Origin: CAYLXN01 sp964586855
GTDB taxonomy: Bacteria > Patescibacteriota > Saccharimonadia > Saccharimonadales > Saccharimonadaceae
Assembly: GCA_964586855.1 (NCBI GenBank)
Contig: CAZPHO010000005.1
Location: 1-51,198, forward strand
Direction of reading: 5' to 3'
DNA: 51,198 bases
Under the pieces are notes generated by a model that was given only the letters and a program-made list of their open reading frames with translations, searched no databases and was not told the origin of the DNA. Positions within the stretch are counted from its first letter, which is position 1; each line of letters starts with the position of its first letter. The position numbers and the translations under genes were made by a program. Shown piece by piece: positions 15,011 through 23,156 of the stretch.

Positions 15011-16192
15011 CTAATATTTTAACTGACTCAGAGTCTGATCCCAGTTTAGCCGCTGGCGGATTTGGGTGTTTTGAGCCGCGTCAGCTGGCCGAGTTAGCCG
15101 ATTTTGGTTGGTTGTGCCAACAAAGTCAAACTTCCATTGGAATGGAATTTTCTCTAGTTGACTAGTCTTGATCAGCTCCAGGCAGTCGTCTTTGAAGGCC
15201 TTGCACTGCTCGCCAATCTCGAGCCATTTTTCAATATGATCAGGCTTATCGATCGACAAATCCAGTTTAATGGCGGCCGAACGAGTAACTTCGGTGTTGT
15301 ATTGCTGATCAAACATAAAATTTCCCATCGAATAGACAATCAGCTTGCCCTTATAGCTTTCGGTGTTTTGAATCCAGTGCGGGTGGTCGCCAATCACCGC
15401 ATCAGCGCCAGCATCAATCAGTGATCGATAAAAGGTGGTTTTGATTTCATCGGGCGCAGGCTTGTATTCGGCGCCCATGTTTGGCCAGGCAAAAGTCGGC
15501 ATTAAATTAGCAAACTTTTTGATTTCATCAGCCGATTCTTGAGTTGGGATGCGAAACACGCCATGGTAGCCACAAAAAGCCATTGGCAAAAAACCATCTT
15601 TTTTAACTGAATTTGACATGGTGAGACTGACTGGAATTGATAAAATTTCACAAGTTTCGCTAATCTCGCGTGGGTCATAATGGCCAAAATATTGGATTTG
15701 GTGAGCGTCGAGCTGTTGTTTGGTGGCGGTGAAGCCTTCGACGCCTTGATTGTCGGTGTGATTATTAGCCAGATTAAAGGCAGTGAAATATTTTTTAGCT
15801 TCGGGCAGGTATTCAGGCCGGCAGTTGAAACTGAGCGTTGCTTCTTCTTGGGCTGAAGTAAAGGCTAGTCCTGGCATTAACGGGCACTCCAGGCCCGAAA
15901 TCCAGGCATTATAGTCTTGACGTTTAAATTCATCGAGCCGAGAAAATGGATATTTAAATTTGAGCTCGCTGGCCATCGACCAATCATTGATGTAACGCCC
16001 CCAGTAGACATTGCCAGTGAAAAGCATCTTGGTCTGGACGCTAGTGGTGGTTGGTGGTGGCGGAAGTTGGGCTTGAGGCTCATTTTTAGCGCCTTGATTT
16101 AAATTACGAGTCAATAAAAAATTGGTTGCCAGGCCAATACCTACAACCAATCCAACTGAAATAATTGTTCTTACAAATATTTTCCTGATCAT
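15011..16192 (-). CDS. CapA-family (PGA_cap) metallophosphatase-like protein, membrane anchored
   Basis: A 393-residue protein with an N-terminal hydrophobic anchor (about 8-28), a Pro/Thr-rich spacer, then a CapA/poly-gamma-glutamate synthesis domain: MLFTGNVYWGR near 56, FNLANNHTDNQG near 140, GADAVIGDHPHWIQNTE near 263 and KLIVYSMGNFMFDQ near 285. The N-N-H and G-D-H-P-H blocks correspond to metal-binding motifs of this calcineurin-like fold. CapA proteins act at the cell surface in capsule or poly-glutamate export or cleavage; no capB/capC partner is present here, so the exact role is open. The promoter at 16199-16227 places the -10 six nt before the ATG, suggesting a leaderless mRNA. Confidence 0.8.
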   Translation of the reverse strand: MIRKIFVRTIISVGLVVGIGLATNFLLTRNLNQGAKNEPQAQLPPPPTTTSVQTKMLFTGNVYWGRYINDWSMASELKFKYPFSRLDEFKRQDYNAWISGLECPLMPGLAFTSAQEEATLSFNCRPEYLPEAKKYFTAFNLANNHTDNQGVEGFTATKQQLDAHQIQYFGHYDPREISETCEILSIPVSLTMSNSVKKDGFLPMAFCGYHGVFRIPTQESADEIKKFANLMPTFAWPNMGAEYKPAPDEIKTTFYRSLIDAGADAVIGDHPHWIQNTESYKGKLIVYSMGNFMFDQQYNTEVTRSAAIKLDLSIDKPDHIEKWLEIGEQCKAFKDDCLELIKTSQLEKIPFQWKFDFVGTTNQNRLTRPADAAQNTQIRQRLNWDQTLSQLKY

Positions 16193-16198
16193 GCTTAT

Positions 16199-16227
16199 AC
16201 TTTACTCTGTTTAAAAGTTTATGTAAA
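16199..16227 (-). promoter_or_regulatory. Promoter of the CapA-like gene
   Basis: Minus strand TTTACA (16227-16222), 17-bp spacer, TAAAGT (16204-16199), then 6 nt to ATG; leaderless layout. Confidence 0.7.
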
Positions 16228-16240
16228 GCCATCATCTGTT

Positions 16241-16317
16241 TGGTCGGGGCGACTGGATTTGAACCAGCGACCTCACCGTCCCGAACGGTGCGCGCTACCA
16301 AGCTGCGCCACGCCCCG
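16241..16317 (-). tRNA. tRNA-Pro (anticodon CGG)
   Basis: Cloverleaf on the minus strand: acceptor CGGGGCG/CGCCCCG, anticodon loop TTCGGGA giving CGG, T-arm GGTTCAAATCC, discriminator A and genomically encoded CCA. Confidence 0.95.
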
Positions 16318-16406
16318 ACGCAAAGTTTATTTTACGCTGATTGGCTTGAAAAACAATACCAGTCATATTATTAAGCTGTTTCAGTAACACTTTGATATCA
16401 ATAAAA

Positions 16407-16429
16407 ATAATCACTCTGGTAGTGATTAT
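16407..16429 (-). terminator. Terminator after tRNA-Pro(TGG)
   Basis: Perfect 9-bp stem ATAATCACT / AGTGATTAT with 5-nt loop; on the minus strand it is followed by TTTTTATT. Confidence 0.75.
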
Positions 16430-16434
16430 CTTTC

Positions 16435-16512
<78 letters not shown>

Positions 16513-16558
16513 ATGGTGTAGACCGAATTATATTACATTTTAGCTCAAAAGTCTAGTG

Positions 16559-17281
16559 TTAAAGTGGTCGATGGGCGGTTTGATGATGGGCTTGGCGCTC
16601 CAGAGTGTCATCAAGCGGCGCTAGCTGGGCTGGCTGGCCAGTTTTATTGCTGATCGCCTGAGTGATTAGCCAGTCAGCGATTTGAGGATTTTTGGCTAAA
16701 ATTGGGCCGTGGAGGTAAGTCGCAATTAGATTTTTGTAAATAACACCTTCGGTTTCGTCATCTTGATTATTGCCGTTGCCACGGATAACTCTGGCTAGCG
16801 GTTCAGCGCCCTTACCAAGAAAAGTTTGACCAGAATGGTTTCCGTAGCCAACAATTTGGCCAAACTGAGGCGAAACAGCCGTCACGTTGCCAGTTAGGCG
16901 CTCGGCCTTGGCCTCAGTGAAAGCATCGATGATGCCGAGGCCTTTGATTTTTTTGCCGTCGGCCGTTAGGAAATATTTTCCAAGCAGCTGATATGAGCCA
17001 CAGACCGCCAACATTGGCGTGCCGTTATCGATCAATTTCTCTAGTTTTGGCTTAATTGACAGCAAATCGCCCATCACTTTGACTTGATTTGAATCTTGGC
17101 CGCCGCCTGAGAGAATAATGTCAACTTGGTCTGGGAACACCCCGCTGATACTGTAAGCGACAACTTCGCTATCAATGCCTCGCCACTTCAGCCGCTGTCT
17201 CAGCACTAATAAATTGCCGTCGTCGCCATAAACGCTGAGCTCGTCAGGGTAAAGCTGGAGAATTTTAATCTTTGGCTGCAC
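16559..17281 (-). CDS. gatD: GatD, glutamine amidotransferase subunit of lipid II isoglutaminyl synthase
   Basis: A 240-residue class I (CobB/CobQ-like) glutaminase domain: IILSGGGQDSNQ near 55, the nucleophile elbow LAVCGSYQLLG near 93 (catalytic Cys in VCGS), and the catalytic His in ATYLHGP near 190. GatD frees ammonia from glutamine for MurT, together amidating the D-glutamate of lipid II. The start is GTG 17281 with AAGGAG upstream; it overlaps murT by 17 nt, which fixes the operon murT-gatD. This modification is typical of Gram-positive walls and of Saccharibacteria. The C-terminal 25 residues are polar and probably disordered. Confidence 0.93.
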   Translation of the reverse strand: MQPKIKILQLYPDELSVYGDDGNLLVLRQRLKWRGIDSEVVAYSISGVFPDQVDIILSGGGQDSNQVKVMGDLLSIKPKLEKLIDNGTPMLAVCGSYQLLGKYFLTADGKKIKGLGIIDAFTEAKAERLTGNVTAVSPQFGQIVGYGNHSGQTFLGKGAEPLARVIRGNGNNQDDETEGVIYKNLIATYLHGPILAKNPQIADWLITQAISNKTGQPAQLAPLDDTLERQAHHQTAHRPL

Positions 17282-18530
17282 GGCGCGACTCCTTTTTGGT
17301 TAATTTGCGCAGACGCTTATGTAGTTTGAGCATAGCGGTGTAGGTGGTGTAAATTTGTTTTGGCTGGTCAGGATTGCGGTCCAGGAATCGAGTTAGAGCG
17401 ACCAAAATTGATTCTTCGGTGGCAGTGACGTTTTTATCATCGTATTTTAAGCGCAAAGCCATATCTTTTGATCGACTGCCAGCAGTGATATAGACCTGGT
17501 CTTTGCCGACCGCTGAAAAATCGACATCCCACAACCACGATACGTCGCGACCATCAGCGTAGGCGTCATTGACTGCTATCATAATTTTAGACTGACTATT
17601 TAAAAACGAATTAAGCGCTAGCTGAAAGCCAGCTGGATTTTTAACTAAAATCAAATCAATCGGCTGACCGTGATAAATAAACTTTTCACCACGACCAAAA
17701 GCTGGCTTGATCTCGTTTAAACTAGCCTGAAGCTGCTTGTAATCTAGCTTGTCGCCTAGAATTGCGACCGCGGTCGCGATTGCTCCAGCGGCATTGTAGT
17801 GATTGTAGATTCCATCAATTTTAAATTTGACTTTAATTTCTTGTTTAGCGACCAAAAAAGTAGCTTGATTGCGGTGGTGTTGTTTCAAAACTACCAGTGG
17901 CTTTTGCTTGAGCTGTTGGTTGGGCTGGTTATCAAGCGTCGCAAATTTGGGATTTAAACTTGACTCGTAGCCATAAAGCTGGTAGTTTTTCGATTCTTGG
18001 CTGATAGCGGCAATTCGAGCATCTTCTCGGTTTAAAATAACGGTTTTGGTCGTGGCTTTGGCGATTTTAGTTAGCATCGACTGAACTTTGTCGAGCTCGC
18101 CGTAGCGGTCGAGTTGATCGCGCAGGACATTGAGCAGCAGGCTGTATTTTGGTTTAATTTGCTTGACGAAATTAACGGCGTGAGCTTCATCGAGCTCCAA
18201 AACGGCGATGTCAGCATCTAAATTACCACTCAGGTCACTCTGTTTTAATAAAGCCGAACCGACGCCGCGCAAAAAATTGCTACCAGTTTCGTTGGTAAAA
18301 ACTTTTAAGCCCTGGTCGGTCAAAATCTGAGTCAGCATCTTGGTAGTCGAAGTCTTGCCATTGGTGCCCGACACTACCACTACTCCATATTTTAAGTTTG
18401 AAAGTTTTACTTGAATCAAATTGGGCGATAATTTTTCTAACACCAAGCCAGGCAAGGCCGAGCCACCACCATAAACCCGACTCAGTCCAGAAATAATTTT
18501 AGCTAGCATAATTGTCGAATTAAATTTCAT
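17265..18530 (-). CDS. murT: MurT, Mur ligase-like subunit of lipid II isoglutaminyl synthase
   Basis: A 421-residue Mur-ligase-family protein: P-loop VVVSGTNGKTSTTKML (about 50-65), central-domain VLELDEAHA near 109 and LLLNVLRDQLDRYGELD near 130, and a C-terminal DUF1727 domain (KNPAGFQLALN, NDAYADGRDVSWLWD). MurT activates D-Glu of lipid II with ATP for amidation by GatD. Known MurT proteins carry a four-cysteine zinc ribbon inserted in the central domain; this one contains no cysteine at all, the corresponding stretch being Gln/Lys-rich. TATAAT lies 7 nt before the ATG, so the murT-gatD mRNA is probably leaderless. Confidence 0.93.
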   Translation of the reverse strand: MKFNSTIMLAKIISGLSRVYGGGSALPGLVLEKLSPNLIQVKLSNLKYGVVVVSGTNGKTSTTKMLTQILTDQGLKVFTNETGSNFLRGVGSALLKQSDLSGNLDADIAVLELDEAHAVNFVKQIKPKYSLLLNVLRDQLDRYGELDKVQSMLTKIAKATTKTVILNREDARIAAISQESKNYQLYGYESSLNPKFATLDNQPNQQLKQKPLVVLKQHHRNQATFLVAKQEIKVKFKIDGIYNHYNAAGAIATAVAILGDKLDYKQLQASLNEIKPAFGRGEKFIYHGQPIDLILVKNPAGFQLALNSFLNSQSKIMIAVNDAYADGRDVSWLWDVDFSAVGKDQVYITAGSRSKDMALRLKYDDKNVTATEESILVALTRFLDRNPDQPKQIYTTYTAMLKLHKRLRKLTKKESRRAAKD

Positions 18531-18537
18531 AACTTAC

Positions 18538-18543
18538 ATTATA
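18538..18543 (-). promoter_or_regulatory. -10 box of murT-gatD
   Basis: Minus-strand TATAAT, 7 nt before ATG 18530; it shares a 69-nt divergent region with the plus-strand gene at 18600. Confidence 0.7.
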
Positions 18544-18587
18544 CTAAAAAATTTAGATTAATCATGGCTTATTTAAATCGCTTAAGG

Positions 18588-18593
18588 TATAAT
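18588..18593 (+). promoter_or_regulatory. -10 box of the 18600 operon
   Basis: TATAAT followed by 6 nt and ATG 18600, no Shine-Dalgarno; leaderless layout. Confidence 0.65.
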
Positions 18594-18599
18594 TAAGGC

Positions 18600-18989
18600 A
18601 TGTTACTTACAAGTTTTTTTGGCTGGTGGTATGGAGCTGGCTTCAAAAAACAGCTGGAAATGATTCAATCAAGGCTGATTCAGATGGCCGATTTTTTCTC
18701 GATTGGTCTACTGCTCAAGACGCTGTTTCAGCCATTTCGAATGCTCGATGCCAATACCAGCACCAAAGGGCCGCTTGAAGTTCGGCTACAAGTTGCGATG
18801 GGCAAATTGGTTTCGCGCTTGATTGGCGCTTTTATGCGTTCGCTGGTGATGCTGGTCGGAATATTGGCGCTGATTGGTCGAGCGTTGTTTGGCGGCCTGC
18901 AGATCTTATTTTGGCTGCTGATGCCTATTATCCCAGTGATTTGCTTAATTTTGTTTGCGGCGGGAGTGGCTCCATCATGGCTCCAGTAG
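18600..18989 (+). CDS. Small membrane protein paired with a Clp-type ATPase
   Basis: A 129-residue protein: amphipathic N-terminal part with FFGWWYGAGFKKQ and LLKTLFQPFR, then two strong hydrophobic helices (about 78-98 and 101-125). No catalytic motif. It is the first gene of a transcript with the membrane-anchored AAA+ protein, overlapping it by 13 nt, so it may form a membrane complex with it; this is inference from gene order. Family not recognised. Confidence 0.7.
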   Translation: MLLTSFFGWWYGAGFKKQLEMIQSRLIQMADFFSIGLLLKTLFQPFRMLDANTSTKGPLEVRLQVAMGKLVSRLIGAFMRSLVMLVGILALIGRALFGGLQILFWLLMPIIPVICLILFAAGVAPSWLQ

Positions 18990-21508
18990 GTTTTAATTAC
19001 AACAGTCTGCGCTCACAAGAGGCTCGGCTGACGGTTGGAATTAGCAGTTTTTGGCGCACAGCCCTCCGTTTATTTGGCGGTGTAGCGATGGGCAGTGGTT
19101 TGATTTTAGTGCTGGTCGGCGTGCCGGCTGGTTGGTTGGTAGTGGCGGTGGCGACGGTGATGATCGCGATTTATCAATGGTGGCGCTGGCGGCTTTATCG
19201 ACTCGATCCAATCGAAGATTCATCGTCAATTGATAATTTACTTTCGAGTAGTGTGCTTGGTCGATTGAGTCAAGCTCCGACGCCCAAAGAAATCGCTACC
19301 GTAGCTGCCATGACTTCAAGCGGTCAATTTATGGCTTATCGATTTGGCTTGGGCGGCCAGTTTTTGCAGGAAATTTCATCTGATGACCCGAATATGACGG
19401 CTAAAATTTGGCAAGATGCGGTTGAGCTGCGCCAGATGACTGAATCGATCACCGTATCGTCAGGGGTGCTGATTCTAGCGCTGGTCAAAAATTTCCCTAA
19501 CTATGAAGCCTTGCTGGCTCGACTGCAGCTAGATTTTAATGATTTAATCCATGGCGTGCGCTGGCACGATCAGGTCAATGCCACTAAAGACGCTATTCAA
19601 AGGCCACGCAAAACTGGTGGCATTGCCCGTGATTGGTCGTTTGGTTTTATTCCGTTGCTTGAACGTTTTGCGATCAATGTCAGTAGCCAAATCGGACGCG
19701 GTTTGTTGGTGGCCAATATCCCGAAATATCAGCAAACAGTTGATAAGATGATTGAAACTTTTGCTGGTGGCGGCCGTCAAAATGTGGTCTTGGTGGGAGA
19801 GGAAGGAGTTGGCAAAACCACTTGCGTCTATTCGTTTGCCGAGAAGTTACTCTATTCTGACAGCACCGTGCCGCCCAATCTCAAATTCCGCCAAGTGATG
19901 ATGCTCGACTCAGCTAGCCTAATCGCCGCCGCTCCTGGTCGCGGTGAGTTGGAAAATCTAGTTATGCAAATTTTAGGTGAGGCTTACAACGCCAAGAACA
20001 TTATTTTGTGCCTGGACAATGCCCAGGTTTTCTTTGAAGAAGGGACTGGTTCGGTTGATTTGACTAATGTCTTGCTGCCAATTCTGGAAGCTGGTAATTT
20101 GCGAGTGATTTTGACCATGAACGAACAGCGGTTGTTGCAAATTTCGCGCAAAAATCCCGCCTTGACTAATGCTTTGAACAAAATCCAAGTCGCACCGACC
20201 AATGAAGAAGAAACACTGCTGGTTTTGCAGAAAAAAGTTTTGATTTTGGAGTCAAAAATGGCTGTGCTTTACATGTATCAAGCCATCAAAGAGGCTTACA
20301 AGCTAGGTAGTCGCTATATTTATGATATGCAAATGCCAGGTCAGGCGATCAAAATGCTGGAGATGGCAGCCAGCTACAACGACAATAAGTTGGTCACGGT
20401 TGAGTCAGTCCATCAAGCGATTGAGTCGACGATGAACGTTAAAATATCATCTGTTAATCAAGAAGAAGAGCGTGATAAATTATTAAATCTAGAAGATTTG
20501 ATTCACCGACGAATGATTAATCAAAGCCGGGCGGTTCAAGTGGTAGCCAATGCTCTTCGGCGAGCTCGAGCCGGAGTTCGTAGTCAAACTCGCCCAATTG
20601 GCACTTTTCTGTTTCTAGGCCCAACTGGCGTCGGTAAAACTGAATTATCCAAGGCTTTAGCGGACGTCTATTTCAGCGGAGAAGAAAATATTGTGCGGGT
20701 GGACTTAAATGAATATGTGACTGTCAACGACGTGGCGCGCCTGATCGAAGATGGTGCCGAGAACCCGAACTCTCTGACCGCTCAGGTAATGATTCGGCCA
20801 TTTTCAGTGGTGCTGCTTGATGAAATCGAAAAAGCTCATCCCGCCGTTTTGACAACTTTGCTGCAACTGCTAGATGAAGGAATTCTGCGAGACAAAAATA
20901 ATCGAGAAGTTAGCTTTCGGGATGCGATTGTGGTGGCGACCTCCAATGCTGGCTCGGACACAATCCGGCAATATATTGAGCAGGGTCATCAGCTAGAGGC
21001 ATTTGAGCAGCAAATAACCAACCAATTAATCGATTCAGGTCAATTTAAGCCAGAGTTCCTCAACCGGTTTGATGAGATTGTTTTGTTTCGGCCGTTGGAT
21101 AAGAGTGAGTTGTTGCAGGTGCTAAACTTGATTCTCAATGGCATTAACAAAACCTTGGCTAGCCAAAAAATAGCAGTCGAGGTGGCTGAGGATGCTAAAG
21201 TGTTCCTGGTTCATGCTGGCTATGATCCGCGACTTGGTGCCCGGCCCATGCGTCGAGTAGTCCAGGCGACAGTCGAGAATATCGTAGCTCGGAAAATGAT
21301 TGAAGTTGGGGCGATTAACTTGTCTGGCCAAACCATTCATATTTCCTTGGCTGAAGTCCAAACAATCGTTGGCTCTGGCCAGTCGTCGAGCTTTATCAAC
21401 GATCCAAACCTAACACAACAGCCGAGCGATGACAGTATTTTGCCGCCCAATACTGACTTTTCAGTCAATAGCCCAGCTCCTGCCGAAAATCCCCCAGCTG
21501 ATTTTTAA
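18977..21508 (+). CDS. Membrane-anchored ClpC/ClpA-like double AAA+ ATPase
   Basis: An 843-residue protein starting at ATG 18977, inside the last codons of the upstream gene. Residues about 25-66 form two adjacent membrane helices; 85-200 is a helical region resembling a Clp N-domain. AAA1 has Walker A GEEGVGKTTC near 272 and Walker B IILCLDNAQ near 338; AAA2 has GPTGVGKTEL near 547, Walker B VVLLDEIEKAHP near 610, sensor VVATSNAGSD and C-terminal domain DPRLGARPMRR. The tail is Pro/Ser/Asp rich. Such enzymes thread proteins through a hexameric pore. The Gly-Phe ClpP-docking loop expected after VATSNAG is not visible (the stretch reads DTIRQYIEQGHQLEAFEQ), so it may act without ClpP. Partner may be the 18600 protein. 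Confidence 0.85.
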   Translation: MAPVGFNYNSLRSQEARLTVGISSFWRTALRLFGGVAMGSGLILVLVGVPAGWLVVAVATVMIAIYQWWRWRLYRLDPIEDSSSIDNLLSSSVLGRLSQAPTPKEIATVAAMTSSGQFMAYRFGLGGQFLQEISSDDPNMTAKIWQDAVELRQMTESITVSSGVLILALVKNFPNYEALLARLQLDFNDLIHGVRWHDQVNATKDAIQRPRKTGGIARDWSFGFIPLLERFAINVSSQIGRGLLVANIPKYQQTVDKMIETFAGGGRQNVVLVGEEGVGKTTCVYSFAEKLLYSDSTVPPNLKFRQVMMLDSASLIAAAPGRGELENLVMQILGEAYNAKNIILCLDNAQVFFEEGTGSVDLTNVLLPILEAGNLRVILTMNEQRLLQISRKNPALTNALNKIQVAPTNEEETLLVLQKKVLILESKMAVLYMYQAIKEAYKLGSRYIYDMQMPGQAIKMLEMAASYNDNKLVTVESVHQAIESTMNVKISSVNQEEERDKLLNLEDLIHRRMINQSRAVQVVANALRRARAGVRSQTRPIGTFLFLGPTGVGKTELSKALADVYFSGEENIVRVDLNEYVTVNDVARLIEDGAENPNSLTAQVMIRPFSVVLLDEIEKAHPAVLTTLLQLLDEGILRDKNNREVSFRDAIVVATSNAGSDTIRQYIEQGHQLEAFEQQITNQLIDSGQFKPEFLNRFDEIVLFRPLDKSELLQVLNLILNGINKTLASQKIAVEVAEDAKVFLVHAGYDPRLGARPMRRVVQATVENIVARKMIEVGAINLSGQTIHISLAEVQTIVGSGQSSSFINDPNLTQQPSDDSILPPNTDFSVNSPAPAENPPADF

Positions 21509-21543
21509 GTCCTCAAAATTAGCTAAAAGCTGTCCAAAAACTC

Positions 21544-21572
21544 TTGACAGTATATCGAATCTGATATATAAT
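21544..21572 (+). promoter_or_regulatory. Consensus promoter of the HTH-murA gene
   Basis: TTGACA (21544-21549), 17-bp spacer, TATAAT (21567-21572), a full consensus match. The ATG at 21579 is 6 nt after the -10, so the mRNA should be leaderless. The palindrome at 21551-21568 fills the spacer. Confidence 0.9.
21551..21568. promoter_or_regulatory. Palindromic operator candidate in the murA promoter
   Basis: TATATC-N6-GATATA, perfect 6-bp arms, between the -35 and -10 and touching the -10. It is a natural candidate site for the XRE-type HTH encoded at the start of the very same gene. Confidence 0.55.
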
Positions 21573-21578
21573 TTTGAC

Positions 21579-23108
21579 ATGAGCACTAAAAAAGAATATC
21601 GATACCTAATCGGTGACTTAGTCCAAAAAACTCGAATTAGTCGCCGGTTAACCCAAGCCGACCTCGCCAAAAAAGTTGGCACGTCGCAAAGCGCAATTAA
21701 TCGGATCGAGAGTGGTAAGCAAAATATCAGCATCGAAATGATCCAAAAAATCAGCCAGGCTCTGCAAGTTGAACTACTCCAGTTCAATCAGCAGGGCGCT
21801 TTACATTTTAAAATTAATGGCGGTCGACGCTTGAAAGGTAGCGTTACGATTAACACTTCCAAGAATGCCGCAGTCGGCGTGATGTGTGGGGCGCTGGTCA
21901 ATCGCGGCAAGACGATTCTGCGCAATGTCGCCAACATTGAAGAGGTTTATCGAATCATTGAAGTCCTTGAGAGTATCGGCGTCAGAGTCACTTGGCTCAA
22001 CGACCATCGCGATTTGGAGATTGTGCCGCCAGCCAAGTTGGATTTTGCAGCCATGGATTTGGAGGCTGCCCGCAAAACTCGCAGTATTATTATGTTTATG
22101 GGGCCGCTGATGCATCAATATAAAAAATTCAGCCTGCCTTATGCTGGCGGCTGTAACCTTGGCCAGCGAACGATTGAGCCGCATTTGCGCGGCTTGAGTC
22201 ATTTTGGGCTGGAGGTCAAGGCCACTGATGGTTTTTATCGAGTGTTAACTCAGCCAGTTAGCCAAGACCGGATAAAAATCATTCTCAGTGAGCGTGGCGA
22301 TACCGTGACCGAAAACGTCCTGTTTGCGGCCGCTCGCTATCATGGAGTCACTGAAATTCACAATGCTAGTTCGAATTACATGGTCCAAGATGCTTGTTTC
22401 TATCTTGAAAAACTGGGAGTTAAAATTGAAGGCATCGGCACAACGACGCTAACCGTTCATGGCTTGTCAGAAATTAATCAAACGGTTGAATATGAACTCA
22501 GTGAAGATCCGATCGAGGCGATGAGTTTTATCGCTGCGGGAATTGTCACCGATTCAGAAATTACTCTCAAGCGAGCACCAATCGAGTTTTTGGAAGTCGA
22601 ACTTGAGACTTTGCGCGGGATGAATCTTAATTTTAGTTTGAGTGATGAATATCTAGCTCGCAATGGCCGGACGCGCTTAGTTGATATTAAGCTAAAACGC
22701 AGCAAGTTGACTCACGCTGTCGACAAAATCCACCCAATGCCGTTTCCTGGCCTAAATATTGATAATTTGCCATTTTTTGCGATTATTGCGGCGGTGGCTG
22801 AAGGTCGAACCATGATTCATGACTGGGTTTACGAAAATCGAGCGATTTATTTGATTGAATTGTCAAAACTTGGCGTTAATATTCAGCTCGCTGACCCACA
22901 TCGGCTCTATATCGAAGGCCCAACTCGCTTTCGACCTGAAGAAGTGGTGACGCCGCCAGCTTTGCGCCCAGCGGTGGTGATTATGCTGGCGATGCTAGCA
23001 GCTGAAGGCACGTCTTATTTGCGCAATGTTTATTCGATCAATCGTGGTTATGAAGACTTCGCTCAACGCTTAAATAAGCTTGGTGCCAAGATCGAGACTT
23101 TGTATTAG
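21579..23108 (+). CDS. murA: UDP-GlcNAc 1-carboxyvinyltransferase (MurA) with N-terminal XRE-type HTH domain
   Basis: A 509-residue fusion. Residues about 5-62 form an XRE/Cro-type helix-turn-helix (LTQADLAKKVGTSQSAINRIESGKQ, with the recognition part SQSAINRIESG). From about 70 it is a complete EPSP-synthase-fold MurA: FKINGGRRLKGSVTINTSKN near 72, RNVANIEEVYRI, and the active-site cysteine near residue 192 in AGGCNLGQRTIEPH (equivalent to Cys115 of E. coli MurA). MurA transfers enolpyruvate from PEP to UDP-GlcNAc, the first committed step of peptidoglycan synthesis. ATG 21579 is chosen because the HTH begins there and a consensus promoter ends 6 nt before it; the longer upstream frame overlaps the Clp gene. 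The HTH may autoregulate. Confidence 0.92.
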   Translation: MSTKKEYRYLIGDLVQKTRISRRLTQADLAKKVGTSQSAINRIESGKQNISIEMIQKISQALQVELLQFNQQGALHFKINGGRRLKGSVTINTSKNAAVGVMCGALVNRGKTILRNVANIEEVYRIIEVLESIGVRVTWLNDHRDLEIVPPAKLDFAAMDLEAARKTRSIIMFMGPLMHQYKKFSLPYAGGCNLGQRTIEPHLRGLSHFGLEVKATDGFYRVLTQPVSQDRIKIILSERGDTVTENVLFAAARYHGVTEIHNASSNYMVQDACFYLEKLGVKIEGIGTTTLTVHGLSEINQTVEYELSEDPIEAMSFIAAGIVTDSEITLKRAPIEFLEVELETLRGMNLNFSLSDEYLARNGRTRLVDIKLKRSKLTHAVDKIHPMPFPGLNIDNLPFFAIIAAVAEGRTMIHDWVYENRAIYLIELSKLGVNIQLADPHRLYIEGPTRFRPEEVVTPPALRPAVVIMLAMLAAEGTSYLRNVYSINRGYEDFAQRLNKLGAKIETLY

Positions 23109-23121
23109 TTAAAAAAGAAAA

Positions 23122-23143
23122 CCCTATCTCAAGCGAGATAGGG
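23122..23143. terminator. Bidirectional terminator between murA and the SPFH gene
   Basis: Perfect 9-bp stem CCCTATCTC / GAGATAGGG with 4-nt loop between convergent genes; A-tract on the left serves the minus strand. Confidence 0.75.
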
Positions 23144-23156
23144 CAATAAAGATTGC

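Noticed and set aside
18911..18976. Longer N-terminus for the Clp-like ATPase
   Set aside because: The extra residues are out-of-frame reading of the upstream gene; ATG 18977 gives a normal 13-nt overlap.
21429..21578. 50-codon N-terminal extension on HTH-MurA
   Set aside because: It overlaps the Clp-like gene and the promoter; the consensus promoter ends 6 nt before ATG 21579, where the HTH begins.
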